Positions 36,048-48,430 of a stretch of 64,000 nt of DNA are shown here, one piece after another. A model generated the notes under the pieces. That model was not told the origin of the DNA and searched no databases. It saw nothing but the letters and a program-made list of their open reading frames with translations. This DNA comes from Rhipidocladum racemiflorum. Lineage: Eukaryota > Streptophyta > Magnoliopsida > Poales > Poaceae. Where the stretch lies: the NCBI GenBank assembly GCA_036346355.1, contig CM070588.1, positions 15,981,914 through 16,045,913 of the forward strand. The letters are read 5' to 3'. Made by a program: the position numbers and the translations under genes. How positions within the stretch are numbered: position 1 is the stretch's first letter; each line of letters opens with the position of its first letter.

Positions 36048-36065
36048 TGGCACGCGCAGTGGGAC
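36048..36065 (+). other. Primer binding site of C
   Basis: TGGCACGCGCAGTGGGAC begins a few bases after the LTR end, in the place and style of primer sites of Tat-lineage elements. It differs from the initiator-Met site of the other elements here. I cannot assign the tRNA with certainty. Confidence 0.6.
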
Positions 36066-36080
36066 CCAAATAAAGCCATT

Positions 36081-38325
36081 ATGATATCATCAGGAAAGAC
36101 CGTCGCTTCCGCCGACGTCAACACTGACGTGATAATCGCGCCAACTTTGGCCGATTTGACGCAAGAGCAGTGCAAGGAAATCGAAGATCAAAAGGCGGCG
36201 TTCGACCAGATGATGTTGAGCTGCTACCAGAAGACACGATGCGGCATTACTCAGAAGATGGCACTGCCGACGATCAACCCCTTCAGGACAGTTGCCCCCA
36301 GCACTGGCGATGGAGCCACGGTAAGCCGTTACTTGCCTGCGCAAGCAGAATTATCGGATATGATCAATCAATCTATAAACCATGTACTACTAAACCAATC
36401 ATCGGCTCTGGTCACCACTCTTAGGCCGTTGATATCAAATAGCGTAAAAGAGGTGGCGCAGGAGCTTGTGACGGCCAGGTCTCTTTTCGAACCACCACAG
36501 GCCCTCCCCACGTATCCGATCTTTTCAATTGGACTAGGTACTCAGGGGGTGAAGTTGATGGTCGAAAGTAAGCCATCGGCCGTAGTCATGACACCCACTT
36601 CGCCACAGCCGACCATTACCCTGCCCAAGGACCCCAGAACAAGCGAGGTCAGGCACTACCATGCTTATACAGATGGTGCCAAAACGGGGTTGCACCTGAG
36701 TCATTTTCGAGTACACAATACCCCCATCGGGTGATCGCATACACGGAACCCTTCATACCGCTGTCGAAACCCGAAAGACACCAAGTCATCAGCCAAGAGG
36801 ACATGAAAAACCACCGGCAACTCAGGCCAGTGAACCAACCCGAGTTTGCACTCGGGGGGTAGGGCCGCGATCAGCCCGAGCTCCCACTCGGGGGACATTA
36901 CCATGAACCGCTCGAGTTCGCACTCGGGGGGCATCGGCATGGTTTAGGCTAACCAGCACCTCCACTACAGGCCGTACCGCTCAGAGGGGCCGACTGGACA
37001 GACGCGATCACTACCATCCTACGAGACCAGTTTGGCATCCAGCCGAGAGGATGAACTCTCGGCTACAGAAAGCCCTACCCTGATCACATTGATAGAATCC
37101 CACACCCCAATGGGTACTAGGTGCCCGATTTCGCTAAATTTTTAGGGGATGATGCGACCACCACTATGGAGCACGTCGGACGCTTCATAGTGCAATGCGG
37201 GGAAGCAGCGCATTCTAACAGGCTCCAGGTAACACTTTTCCCACTATCTCTGTCTGGGGCAGCCTTCACTTGGTTCACTGCCCTGCCCCCAAATTCGGTT
37301 ATTACTTGGATAGATTTGGAAAGCCGATTCTAGGAATACTTCTTTTGTGGAAGCTTAGAATTACATATCTCTGATCTAAGCTCTGTGCGGCAGAGATTCG
37401 GGGAATCAGTGGCAGAATATATCAAGAGATTTAGGGAAGTACAGAACCGATGCTTTAGCGTCACTCTGCCCGACAACCAACTCGCTGATCTGGATTTCCA
37501 GGGCTTGATTCCTCCTCTACGGGAGAAATTCGGTGGTCAAGAGTTTACTAACCTAAGCCACCTCTTGCATAGGGTATCGGCCCAAGAAGGCCAATTCTCT
37601 GAAAATAAGGGGCTTAAAGACAAATTTAAAAATAATAAAGAAAAGGAAAAGCCAAAAGTCAACCTCATGGAGTACGAGTTAGAAGACTCAGCTAACGACG
37701 AAGAAACGGGCATTAATATAGCCGAATGGATTAAAGGAAACAAGAAACCCTTATATGTTCCTGGTTAAAGCCGAGTAAAGCCAAGCCGGAGGTCAAATAC
37801 TCGTTTGATGTGACCAAATGCGACTACATCTTTGACTTGCTCTTACAAGAGAAGGTGGTACGGATCCCAGAAGGGCACATCATACCATCAGTCGAGGAGT
37901 TAAAAAGACGCAGGTATTGCAAGTGGCATAATTCCTTCTCACACAATACTAACGATTGCATTGTCTTTCGTCAACAGATACAGTCGGCCATAGAAGACGG
38001 ATGACTGAAGTTCACGGAAGAACAAGCCCTGTAGATCGACACTGATTCCTTCCTGGTCAACATGGTCAGCTGCACATCCAAAGGGAAGGAAGTAAGGCGG
38101 GATGAGACCCGTTCACTATCCGTATCGACTATAAAAGCTGATAAGAAAACAGTGAATGACGAAAAGACAATGCAGATCACGATCGGCTCAATCCAAATTG
38201 AGGCCGATTGGGAAGGAAAGACAGTCAGGGTGAAAGGAACACCAAAGACCAATAAATGGCGCAAGGCCGAAAGGCAATTGCCGCCGAAGAAACCAACGCG
38301 GAAGGTTATGCCGACTTTTTCCTAG
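36081..38325 (+). pseudogene. gag: Element C gag (broken)
   Basis: The probable start is the ATG at 36081 (MISSGKTVASADVN). The first frame runs to a stop at 36732. The capsid core lies at 37121-37768: PDFAKFLGDD, GRFIVQCGEAA, FPLSLSGAAFTWFTALPP, an in-frame stop at 37331, then FGESVAEYIKRFREVQNRC and LSHLLHRVSAQE. These motifs are those of Tat-lineage gag. At about 37914 the sequence YCKWHNSFSHNTNDC is the variant zinc knuckle C-x2-H-x4-H-x4-C usual in this lineage. Stops and frameshifts at several places (36732, 36860, 37331, 37766, 38002) make it non-functional. Confidence 0.8.
36840..36932 (+). repeat. Triplicated CCGAG...CTCGG hairpin motif in C
   Basis: There are three copies of CCGAGTTTGCACTCGGGGG-like sequence at 36840-36860, 36875-36894 and 36910-36932. 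Each has self-complementary CGAG/CTCG ends, and they lie between the gag N-terminal part and the capsid core. Confidence 0.85.
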
Positions 38326-38669
38326 CTACTGACTAAGTACAAGCTAACAGGCCAGAGGGCGAGAAATACGCCCCAACGGGCGCCAATAGAGGAACATCGG
38401 CTGACTGCTGCTAAAAAGGCCCATGAACGAGGCCCTTTCTGGCTCTTCTACTGGGAGAAGAGATTGGCATTGCCATCTCCCCACATTTTTCCGATGCGAC
38501 ATTACCCAGGATGAAAACAAGAACATCTCAATCCTCCAGCGAAGGCAGCATCAGGGCAAAAGCCCAACCAGCGGCCGGGAGGATACATAAGGCCGGTTCA
38601 CGAAAGGATCACAAGGCCAAATCAAGTATTCAAGCATAGAACGGGGACGTACAAGGCCGAGGGATCGAA
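38326..38669 (+). mobile_element. Element C, gag-protease spacer
   Basis: This is internal sequence of C between the gag remnant and the D2 insertion, with no domain recognised. The last five bases, TCGAA (38665-38669), pair with TCAAA at 47477-47481 as the target duplication of D2. The spacer continues after D2. Confidence 0.7.
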
Positions 38670-40993
38670 TGTAACACCCCGGCATTTAATATGCCTGAAT
38701 GCTACCAAACATAAGCTAAACAACATCTAAATACCATAAGTTACCATAAATTCCAGCAAAGGTACATATGCTAAAAACCGAAATTTCGGCAGCATCTCCT
38801 TTGTTATAACATGAATTAAAGGAGCAACAACAGTATATCAATGTATGGATTATGAGAGACAACTAAAAACAGCAATAATTAACGACTTAGCAACAATATA
38901 AGTCTAGTTTCAAACACATAATGTCTCCAAGGGTCAAACGAACAATAAAACTCTCATATAGCAAAGCTAAACCTTAAAGCAATAATCATCACACGCAATT
39001 TATTATCAAACTAATAGAATGACTTTTGGAATCAATATGGTGAAGCTACGTGTGGGCGTGTGACTATTTCCCTTCCCCGCATGCCGTTCTCATGGTACCT
39101 AAAATAACAAGAAAACACAAGCGTGAGTTCGAAACTCAGCAAGCATATTGCAATGGACAACAAGAACAATATCATGGCAATAACATCTCCCATCATATAT
39201 ATCATCTCATTCATGAACACTTAACAATATCTTCATCATTATGTATGCAATGTAATGCAATGCTCATGTCTCCTTGGAAACTCATACCGGTATGGTTGAG
39301 TACAGACCCGTCGGTGTGCACCCTCTCCCCCCTTCCATCCCAATGATGGAGGGTGCCTACTCCTCGCTTCCGTTCACCGCGGTGAATGGAATCATGATGT
39401 AGGACTTACTCATTGGCTTTCCGGATTAGTCATAACTTTCTCACCGACCTTCCTGGACTAGTTATGACTTTCTCACCGCTCGAGCCATGTAACATGCCAT
39501 GTATGCATTTATGCCAACATCATATTTAACTCACATATTAACACATGGCATCATAACATATTAAACATGCTCATCATATCATTGGCAATCATAAAAGCAT
39601 GGCAAGTGATCATATATCATGTAGTCAATTCCATCTATTCTCAACAAGCAACCTACAAATCGCTATCCATCACAACACACTTGCCTCAACCACGGGCAAC
39701 GGATTGGCGGGAAGTAGAGGGCACTCCCGGGGTCACACCACCTGCACATAGGTACCACACGCTCACAATCATGTTCACAAAACAGTACGCAAACCCTCAT
39801 CTACCCCGACATTGCCAACTACTCGCAAAACCTAAAAACAGAGGTTCTGTCCCGCCGGGACAGCAGCCTTGCAAAAGGCATAACTTGAGTTCTGGGACTC
39901 CGAATCAATTAAACGAGTACATCCTCACGTAGCTTAGGAAATTTCCCAACTTTCTCTAGGTATATGGAAAGACTGATTCGGCTTCTAAAGTTGTTCAATC
40001 TACGTTTACCGTGATCTGTTCGAATTACGTCACAGATTTTATCACGCTCGGTAAAACAGCCATACCTTTCAAACGGCTGGGCAGAAATTAACGTGCTTTA
40101 TACCCACTGAAAGATAATTAAATTATCTACAACTTCTTCAACATCCATATGGACATATTCGGAATATAAATTGACGAAAACGCAAACCCTAGGTCGACTG
40201 CTCATGCTGTCCCAAAAACAGAACGTGGCAACATTTAGATCTAATCCAAATTACTCAATTCCAGCACCACCAATTGATCTAAAAACTTGATAAACACCCT
40301 TAGAACAGTACCTAGATCAACCCCAAGGATTTCCATGGACATACCTTTGCCCGACGCACGAAAACCCAATAGATCTCCTCCCGGTTCGCGCGATCCCCTT
40401 CCTCGCTTCCAAATCCACCGGATCTCCTCGTCGCGGAGCGCTCCAATGGATGGATCTTCGAGGTGGTGAGGTCAAGAACTCACCTAGGTGCAGCAAGGGA
40501 GGTGTAGAGGTGGTGGAGAGGGTGGTGGCGCAAGGGGAGAGGCTTGGGGGAGGTGGAGGCGCCCAAGGAGGAGGTGGGGAGGTGTGGGAGGCGGCTAGGG
40601 CACTTGGGGGAGCAAGGGGCAGGGGGAGGACGCCCAAAAGGGCAGGGAAACCCTCCTTTAACCAGCCCTAAGCCCCTTTCCTAATCCTAAATGGATTCCC
40701 ACTCCATCCCACCAAAGCCCACAAGCCCCTCTTTAAGGCCCAAACTCCCCCGGGAAGGCCCAAAACCCCGAAAACGGCCCGACAACGCTATTAACCTCCA
40801 TACCTTATGGTTTTAACCTCCCATATCATATTTCAATATGTTTTTGACCTCATCATGCACCTTTTATAAGGTTACGACGCTCTATGGTGTCACAACACTT
40901 CAAAAGGCCCAAAAACGCGAGTAAACCTCAAGCCGAAAGGTTTTATTCTCTAATTTCACATTTTATAATGTCATACTATACCGTAGTGTCACA
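38670..40993 (-). repeat. 3' LTR of D2
   Basis: On the minus strand it runs from TGTGACACTACGG (40993) to GGGGTGTTACA (38670), 2324 bases. The intron-like block is 39742-40344 (donor GCAAAG|GTATGTCC, acceptor TATGTGCAG|GTGGTGTGACC, 603 bases) and the hairpin is at 39124-39138 (TGAGTT, loop CGA, AACTCA). The polypurine tract in reverse is at 40994-41008. Confidence 0.92.
39742..40344 (-). other. Intron-like block in 3' LTR of D2 (603 bases)
   Basis: The GT...AG borders are intact, at the place where both LTRs of element A have a seamless leader. The counterpart in the 5' LTR is 46224-46827 (604 bases). Confidence 0.6.
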
Positions 40994-43900
40994 TTCTTCC
41001 CCCCTTCAACAGGATTCGACATCGAATCCAAAGGACGCCATAATCAACAACAAAGTCCCCAAGGGACAAAAGGCTTCTCTGCAGCTCAAAACATTCGCAC
41101 AATGACTAAAACCGGAACAAACGACAAACGAGTTCTCAAAACCAACACTTGGCGAGAAAAGTAATGATCTAGCTCAACCAAGGGCAACCTCTCACAGGTC
41201 GACCTTCACTTCCATTCCCAAATAGAATCTGCGTACCAACCACAAAGGGCTCCATCAACCCAAAATGCTCGAATCCTCACGGCCAACACTTCATACTTCT
41301 ATCACAACCAACCTGACTACCATACTCCATTAAACTCAACATGACATAATCAAAGCAAGTCACAATTCCTTTAATGACCTCTCTACATTCCCGAAAAATT
41401 CCCTCAAGGGGAATAACTCATTAAGGCACACTTGCCCTTCCGATACACGATCATGCTAACATTCACTCTATCCTCTCCCAGGCAAAACTCAAATCCAAAA
41501 CAACTAGTGACGACAATTGCTCACGGCAGGACAAACATCACCGAACTACCGTCAACTTCACTTCCACCCATCACTACTCTTAATAAAGGTTAAATCCTTA
41601 CATCATCAACCTCCATCACAAACCACCCTTATACCACTAAGGTTCTACACCTAGCACCAAGCTAGGATCGTAAAAACTTTACCAAACCACAATTGGTTCC
41701 TTTCTTAAGAGGGTCTCGCCCTCACACAAAAACACTTAGCTATCAAGCCCAAGTGTACTCATGACAACTCAAACCCAAAGCGTTAACAACCATTTTGGAA
41801 AGAATTCGGCAATATCCAAAGAGCACACAAAGGAAGCATAAATCCCCTACACCACAACCAAGATACCATAATTTCTTCATTCTTTCTTTTCATACTAGAA
41901 AGCAAGGGAAATCTCATTTCATGACATAAATGCACATTCTTCAGGAGCACTCCGGATTAGTCATATCTCCATATATGACTTTCTCACCGACCTGGCTCAA
42001 TGACTCTTTTATCATTTAACATGTAAAAACGATGTCATGTTTACTTTTCACTATTCATTCATCATGGAAGAACGGTACCGAATAGTCATTCACCAAATAA
42101 CTTCTTCCTTAGTATCAAATGATTGAAATACCCATAACACTGACGGTTGCGCTAAATCATATAGACTATGATGGCAACATAGTTAACAGTAAGGCACCAC
42201 ATCAAATCAGAACCCACAAACGATAGATAGCTAAACTTTGCAAAACATCGCATTTTAACCAAAATCAACGTTTTGGAAAAGAACATTGACTCCAAAGTTA
42301 GACATCTGCACAAACAACTGCCATAAATTTTATCAAAAGAGAGGGAAACTCAATCCCAAAAGAAAACTCTTCTCTAACCAAATTCACTTATGAAGCATTC
42401 ATAAAAATCCAGACTTGTGAAACATCCGCACACCGCATTACATTTTCCAAATGACTCAACTCTAGCCAAACAGAGTTACACATCAAGGGCTTAACTCAAA
42501 AGTTTCCAACACAACCCTTTATGACCATCTGCTTCCTTTTAAAATTAATTTCAAAGATAATTCGGTAACGCGAAAGGGCGCGATCGACTCAAAAACTTTT
42601 GGGGTGTAAATCCGCACTCATAGCACCAACTAAACAAATTAGCCAAAACAAAATATTTGCACCAATTTATACGAGTTTTAGGAAACTCAAACACAAGATA
42701 TGGAACACCTTGACCGAAAACTCTTCAACTAAAATGGCAAACAACCAAACCAGTCCAAAAGCTTTTGAACACAAGCTCAGCATAAAAAGAACCATCTCTA
42801 GTACTCCACTACGCTTTCTATTAAAGACTTCAGTAATCACTATTTACTCCTTGAGGAGCCCCAACACAAATCAACCAAAAGCTTCACAACAAATTCTTCC
42901 TCTAGTTACCATTCCCAACACTTTTAATTAAGGTTTAAGATGCTTATCACAAAGGCACCCAACCCAGACTACATTGACATGATCCCCACGGATCACCGAA
43001 TCATAATACATCGTATTCTAAATTTGAAACATTATACTTCCACAAATCTTTCAGCAAGATCAACATATAAATTTCATACCTCTTATATAATCACGTCTCG
43101 ACAACCGAACCTTATTTAGTTAAACAACAACTTCAACATGTAAATATTATCTCTACAAGACAAAGTTCATAACTAGGATTCCAAGGCATACATTCCTTAA
43201 GGGTAAAACTCTACATCAGGTTAATTATCCATGGTTCACTCCTTCACCACAGGTTACAATACCCTCCATTTAATCAATGGTTTCCAACAAGTATTCTACA
43301 CAACTACCACCACTACTAAGTCATTAATAACAACAAATGGGCATATTCATCAACCAACAACATTACTTTTAGCTACCCTATACATAGGTGATAACCAAAT
43401 TACCACCACACAACATACTCCAACTATTTAAAATAAATTGAATACTAGCATTAACACTACCCTTAACAACATCATTAACAATAAGTCTTATGTCTTCTCA
43501 ATTGATATCAATACTAGCATTGAAGGGACACAACTGCATACTTCCAAATATACTAGTAGTTTGCAACAACATAAATAGCAACTCTAATCAACTTCCAAAT
43601 TAAAGTCACTAGGAAACACGATTAAATTTCTCTATTACTCCATTAGATTAGAACATCTTTAAACAACCAGCAAAGTTTCTTTAACGGTAACAGCAATCTA
43701 CATCATCTTAATGTTTTAACTATGCAACAGGGTTTAAAACTTTAAACATAATCGAGGGTCCTAAGCATTTTTAAAGCAAAGCAACAGATTCTAAGCATGT
43801 GCATTAACACATTAAATCATTCTCACTAAGAGTAAACTACAACACTAGTAGTCTATTTGTTCTCAAGCTAGAGATATTAATCACATTGAATTGATTCAAC

Positions 43901-45151
43901 TCAAAATTTAACTTAGCCACACATCAATCCATAAACCACATTGTTACCTACTACATAACATGCTAAACATCAATTCTTACTAGGGACAAACGATTTCAGT
44001 CAAAAGACTACTTACTTTGTTTGCAGCATTTTAGTTTTAAAACTCATCCCCAAATTCATAAGGAAACTTGACTCTCAAAATTGCAATGAGACAAACCCAA
44101 ACTTGGTCATGCAAAGGAATTCTCCCAAAACACTTTTCAATCTCAAAGACTCCCACAGGAGGGAACCAACCGATCAAATAAACCTTTGCAAATAAAACCT
44201 TAACACCAAACCCCAAACTTTCACATAACAAGAAGGGTTTTTCAACGATGATTTCTTAAACCAGTAAAATAACAAAATCAAACACCACTTACTCCTACAA
44301 AGCCACTGAACTTCAGCCCTGACAGCCAGGTCTGGCAAAACTCCGCAATAATTCCTTTAACCTCGGAGAAAGGCAAACCCAGGAATAAATTGAATGCTTC
44401 TTCCCCATAAAGCAATCAACAAAGTAGGCATCAAAACTGGAAAGGCAACCAAAGGAAGCGCAACACTAGACTCTTCTTCTTCGTCTTCACCCAAGGAAGA
44501 CAAAACCACAAACCGCCTGTGGATCAAACCGCGAAAAACCAATACCAAACACTTTTCTTTTGGTTTCCATCAACTAAAACCAAGAAAACCAACCAAGACC
44601 GACCACAGAACGATAAAGAGCATCCGAAGGAAACCACCATCAACTCTTCTATTTGTCTCCAGTCAACTACCCGATCTACGATAGAAAAGGTGAGCACTCT
44701 TCTCCTACAGGGGTTAATAGTTCTTCGGTGATGGCGCTAACCGGCCACACCGTCAAACCTCACCCTTACTATGAACGAAAAGAGAGGTGACCGAAACCCT
44801 TCGGCACCACAACCCCATTTTTATCACCACAACAGGAACAATTCAATCATTTATCTCATAGACATAGCAACATGCTTTATCAAATGAAGCATTCAACATC
44901 ATAACTTAAATACAACATTTAAGCGTAAATGAACGATACCCATACCCTTTCCTACAGGCATCCAAAGGTGTGTCAAATTTTAGATTAGTTATACCACTTT
45001 TGCAAGTTTTAATGTTGCTATCCTATGACAAAATTTTAGTTAAGATCTAGGCCATGTTTCTAAGTTATTCCACATCATATTTTAGTTGTACCCTATAGCA
45101 TGACACTAAAAATACACATTCCAAGGACCTACAGCCCGCTCTGATACCAAC
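40994..45151 (-). mobile_element. Non-coding interior of D2
   Basis: These 4.16 kb of A- and C-rich sequence (on the plus strand) contain no gag, protease or polymerase motif in any frame. The longest frames, such as 42599-42931, are low-complexity. The 3' part (40994-41880) is homologous to the interior of G (1-1064). Near 41955-42000 it carries a 'ggattagtcat...gactttctcaccgacc' block that also occurs in the D2 LTRs (39421-39470), so LTR-derived sequence has entered the interior. Confidence 0.8.
45138..45150 (-). other. Primer binding site of D2
   Basis: On the minus strand TTGGTATCAGAGC directly follows the LTR end (TGTTACA, then G). It is complementary to the initiator-Met tRNA 3' end, as in A, B and E1. 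Confidence 0.9.
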
Positions 45152-47476
45152 TGTAACACCCTGGCATTTAATATGCCTGAATGCTACCAAACATAAGCTA
45201 AACAACATCTAAATACCACAAGTTACCATAAATTCCAGCAAAGGTACATATGCTAAAAACCGAAATTTCGGCAGCATCTCCTTTGTTTTAACATGAATTA
45301 AAGGAGCAACAACAGTATATCAATGTATGGATTATGAGAGACAACTAAAAATAGCAATAATTAACGACTTAGCAACAATATAAGTCTAGTTTCAAACACA
45401 TAATGTCTCCAAGGGTCAAACGAACAATAAAACTCTCATATAGCAAAGCTAAACCTTAAAGCAATAATCATCACACACAATTTATTATCAAACTAATAGA
45501 ATGACTTGTGGAATCAATATGGTGAAGCTACGTGTGGGCGTGTGACTATTTCTCTTCCCCGCATGCCGTTCTCATGGTACCTAAAATAACAAGAAAACAC
45601 AAGCGTGAGTTCGAAACTCAACAAGCATATTGCAATGGACAACAAGAACAATATCATGGCAATAACATCTCCCATCATATATATCATCTCATTCATGAAC
45701 ACTTAACAATATCTTCATCATTATGTATGCAATGTAATGCAATGCTCATGTCTCCTTGGAAACTCATACCGGTATGGTTGAGTATACACCCGTCGGTGTG
45801 CACCCTCTCCCCCCTTCCATCCCGAAGATGGAGGGTGCCTACTCCTCGCTTCCGTTCACCGCGGTGAATGGAATCACGATGTAGGGCTTACTCATTGGCT
45901 TTCTGGATTAGTCATAACTTTCTCACCGACCTTCCCAGACTAGTTATGACTTTCTCACCGCCCGAGCCATGTAACATGCCATGTATGCATTTATGCCAAC
46001 ATCATATTTAACTCACATATTAACACATGGCATCATAACATATTAAACATGCTCATCATATCATTGGCAATCATAAAAGCATGGCAAGTGATCATATATC
46101 ATGTAGTCAATTCCTTCTATTCTCAACAAGCAACCTACAAATCGCTATCCATCACAACACACTTGCCTCAACCACGGGCAACGGATTGGCGGGAAGTAGA
46201 GAGCACTCCCGGGGTCGCACCACCTGCACATAGGTACCACACGCTCACAATCATGTCCACAAAATAGTACGCAAACCCTCATCTACCCCGACATTGCCAA
46301 CTACTCGCAAAACCTAAAAATAGAGGTTCTGTCCCGTCGGGACAGCAGCCTTGCAAAAGGCATACCTTTAGTTCTGGTACTCCGAATCAATTAAACGAGT
46401 ACATCCTCGCGTAGCTTAGGAAATTTCCCAACTTTCTCTAGGTATATGGAAAGACTGATTCGGACTCTAAAGTAGTTTAATCTACAGATTACCGTGATAT
46501 GTTCCAATTACGTCACAGATTTTATCACGCTCGGTAAAACAGCCATAACTTTCAAACGGCTTGGAGGAAATTAACGTGCTTTATATCCACGGAAAGATAA
46601 TGAAATTATATACAACTTCTTCAACATCCATACGGACATAATCAGATTCTAAATTGACGAAAACGCAAACCCTAGGTCGACTGCTCATGCTATCCCAAAA
46701 ACAGAACGTGGCAACATTTAGATCTAATCCAAATTACTCAATTCCAGCACCACCAATTGATCTAAAAACTTGATAAACACCCTTAGAACAGTACCTAGAT
46801 CAACCCCAAGGATTTCCATGGACATACCTTTGCCCGACGCACGAAAACCCAATAGATCTCCTCCCGGTTCACGCGATCCCCTTCCTCACTTCCAAATCCA
46901 CCGGATCTCCTCGTCGCAGAGTGCTCCAATGGATGGATCTTCGAGGTGGAGAGGTCAAGAACTCACCTAGGTGCAACAAGGGAGGTGGAGAGGTGGTGCA
47001 GAGGGTGGTGGCGCAAGGGGAGAGGCTTGGGGGAGGTGGAGGCGCCCAAGGAGGAGGTGGGGAGGTGTGGGAGGCGGCTAGGGCACTTGGGGGAGCAAGG
47101 GGCAGGGGGAGGACGCCCAAAAGGGCAGGGAAACCCCCCTTTAACCAGCCCTAAGCCCCTTTCCTAATCCTAAATGGATTCCCACTCCATCCCACCAAAG
47201 CCCACAACCCCCTCTTTAAGGCCCAAACTCCCCCGGGAAGGCCCAAAACCCCGGAAACGGCCCGACAACGCTATTAACCTCCATACCTTATGGTTTTAAC
47301 CTCCCATATCATATTTCAATATGTTTTTGACCTCATCGTGCACCTTTTATAAGGTTACGACGCTCCGTGGTGTCACAACACTTCAAATGGCCCAAAAACG
47401 CGAGTAAACCTCAAGCCGAAAGGTTTTATTCTCTAATTTCACATTTTATAATGTCACACCATACCGTAGTGTCACA
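45152..47476 (-). repeat. 5' LTR of D2
   Basis: This is 2325 bases long and nearly identical to 38670-40993. The intron-like block is 46224-46827 and the hairpin is at 45606-45620. On the minus strand the GC-rich leader (about 46830-47170) precedes the donor. Confidence 0.92.
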
Positions 47477-47481
47477 TCAAA

Positions 47482-48430
47482 ACCAGCCGAACAAGAAGGG
47501 CACATAAGATCGATTCAGAGAGGATCTCTTGGCCGAAGATGGATTAGGTGACTGTCGGAGGAAAGTGCAAGGCCGATCTATTGGAGCCGACCATGTCTGA
47601 AAGTCCGAAGAGATAAGTCCCAGAGAAAACCTCTGAGGGTACCCATAAAGATGAAAAAGTAGACACAACCGAGTTGACAGGGAAAATCCATCAACCGGTA
47701 GGACCAAAGCCGCGGTGGTGTCCCTCCGGACTAATAAAATTACAAAGACGTCGTCTCCAGCGCCTAAGAACGCAAGAGTTAAGAGAAGCCGAGGAAGAAA
47801 AGCAGAGAGACAGAACTTTCAATAAGCTGCACCACGTAAAGACCTCGAAGAAGGAGTGGCGTAGGAAAGAAGTCACTCCAGAAGGTCCGCCCATGACAAG
47901 GGATGTGGAGACCGATGACGCGGAGACACCTACGGCCGATAATGTGGGTACACCTGTGGCAGATAGCATGGGGTTATCTACAGCGTGGAGCAAAACGCCC
48001 CCTCCGGTGGGCATCAATATGGTGTTCGCCTTACCAACCGAGTTCAGAGCTCGGCCCACTACAACTCTGGAATCCTGAGCACAACTATGCCTAGGATCCC
48101 AAGAAGCGGTCTTCGAGAAGCCACGAGAAGATCATCAGCACCTAAAGCCATTGTATCTGAAAGGGCACATCATCGGCAAGCCGATATCCAGGATGCTAGT
48201 GGATGGAGGAGCAATTGTCAACTTGATGCCATACTCAACATGCAAGAAGTTAGGAAAATCAAATGAGGACCTCATCAAGACCAATATGGTCCTGAATGAT
48301 TTCATAGGAGATCCCACAGAAGACAAGGGTGTCATGGTCACTGAATTAACAATCGATAGCAAAACTTTGCTGACCGCCTTCTTTGTAGTCGACGCCAAGG
48401 GCAGCTACAGTGTGCTGCTCGGAAGAGATT
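47482..48430 (+). pseudogene. pol: Element C protease region, 5' part
   Basis: It resumes C after D2. The frame from 47674 has a basic, Glu-rich linker and ends at 48076. The protein continues in another frame with AQLCLGSQEAVFEKP, then from 48151 YLKGHIIGKPISRMLVDGGAIVNLMPYS. This holds the aspartic protease active site in the form D-G-G, which as I recall is the Tat-lineage form rather than D-S-G. The frame runs to VLLGRD at 48430, where element B is inserted. It continues at 63325. Active only if the frame break near 48076 is bypassed, so most likely dead. Confidence 0.8.

Larger units (their letters stand above)
38670..47476 (-). mobile_element. Non-autonomous element D2 (LARD-like)
   Basis: This 8.8-kb minus-strand element has two LTRs (38670-40993 and 45152-47476) related to those of D1. 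The interior has no coding domain. Target duplications are TCGAA and TCAAA, with one mismatch. Over the first 145 bases the two LTRs differ at only three positions, so the insertion is recent. Long LTRs, intact primer site and polypurine tract, and an empty interior are the marks of a large retrotransposon derivative that depends on another element's proteins. Confidence 0.9.

Noticed and set aside
42599..42931. 110-residue frame in the D2 interior
   Set aside because: Lys/Asn/Thr-rich low complexity from A-rich sequence, with no domain and no match in the related G interior.
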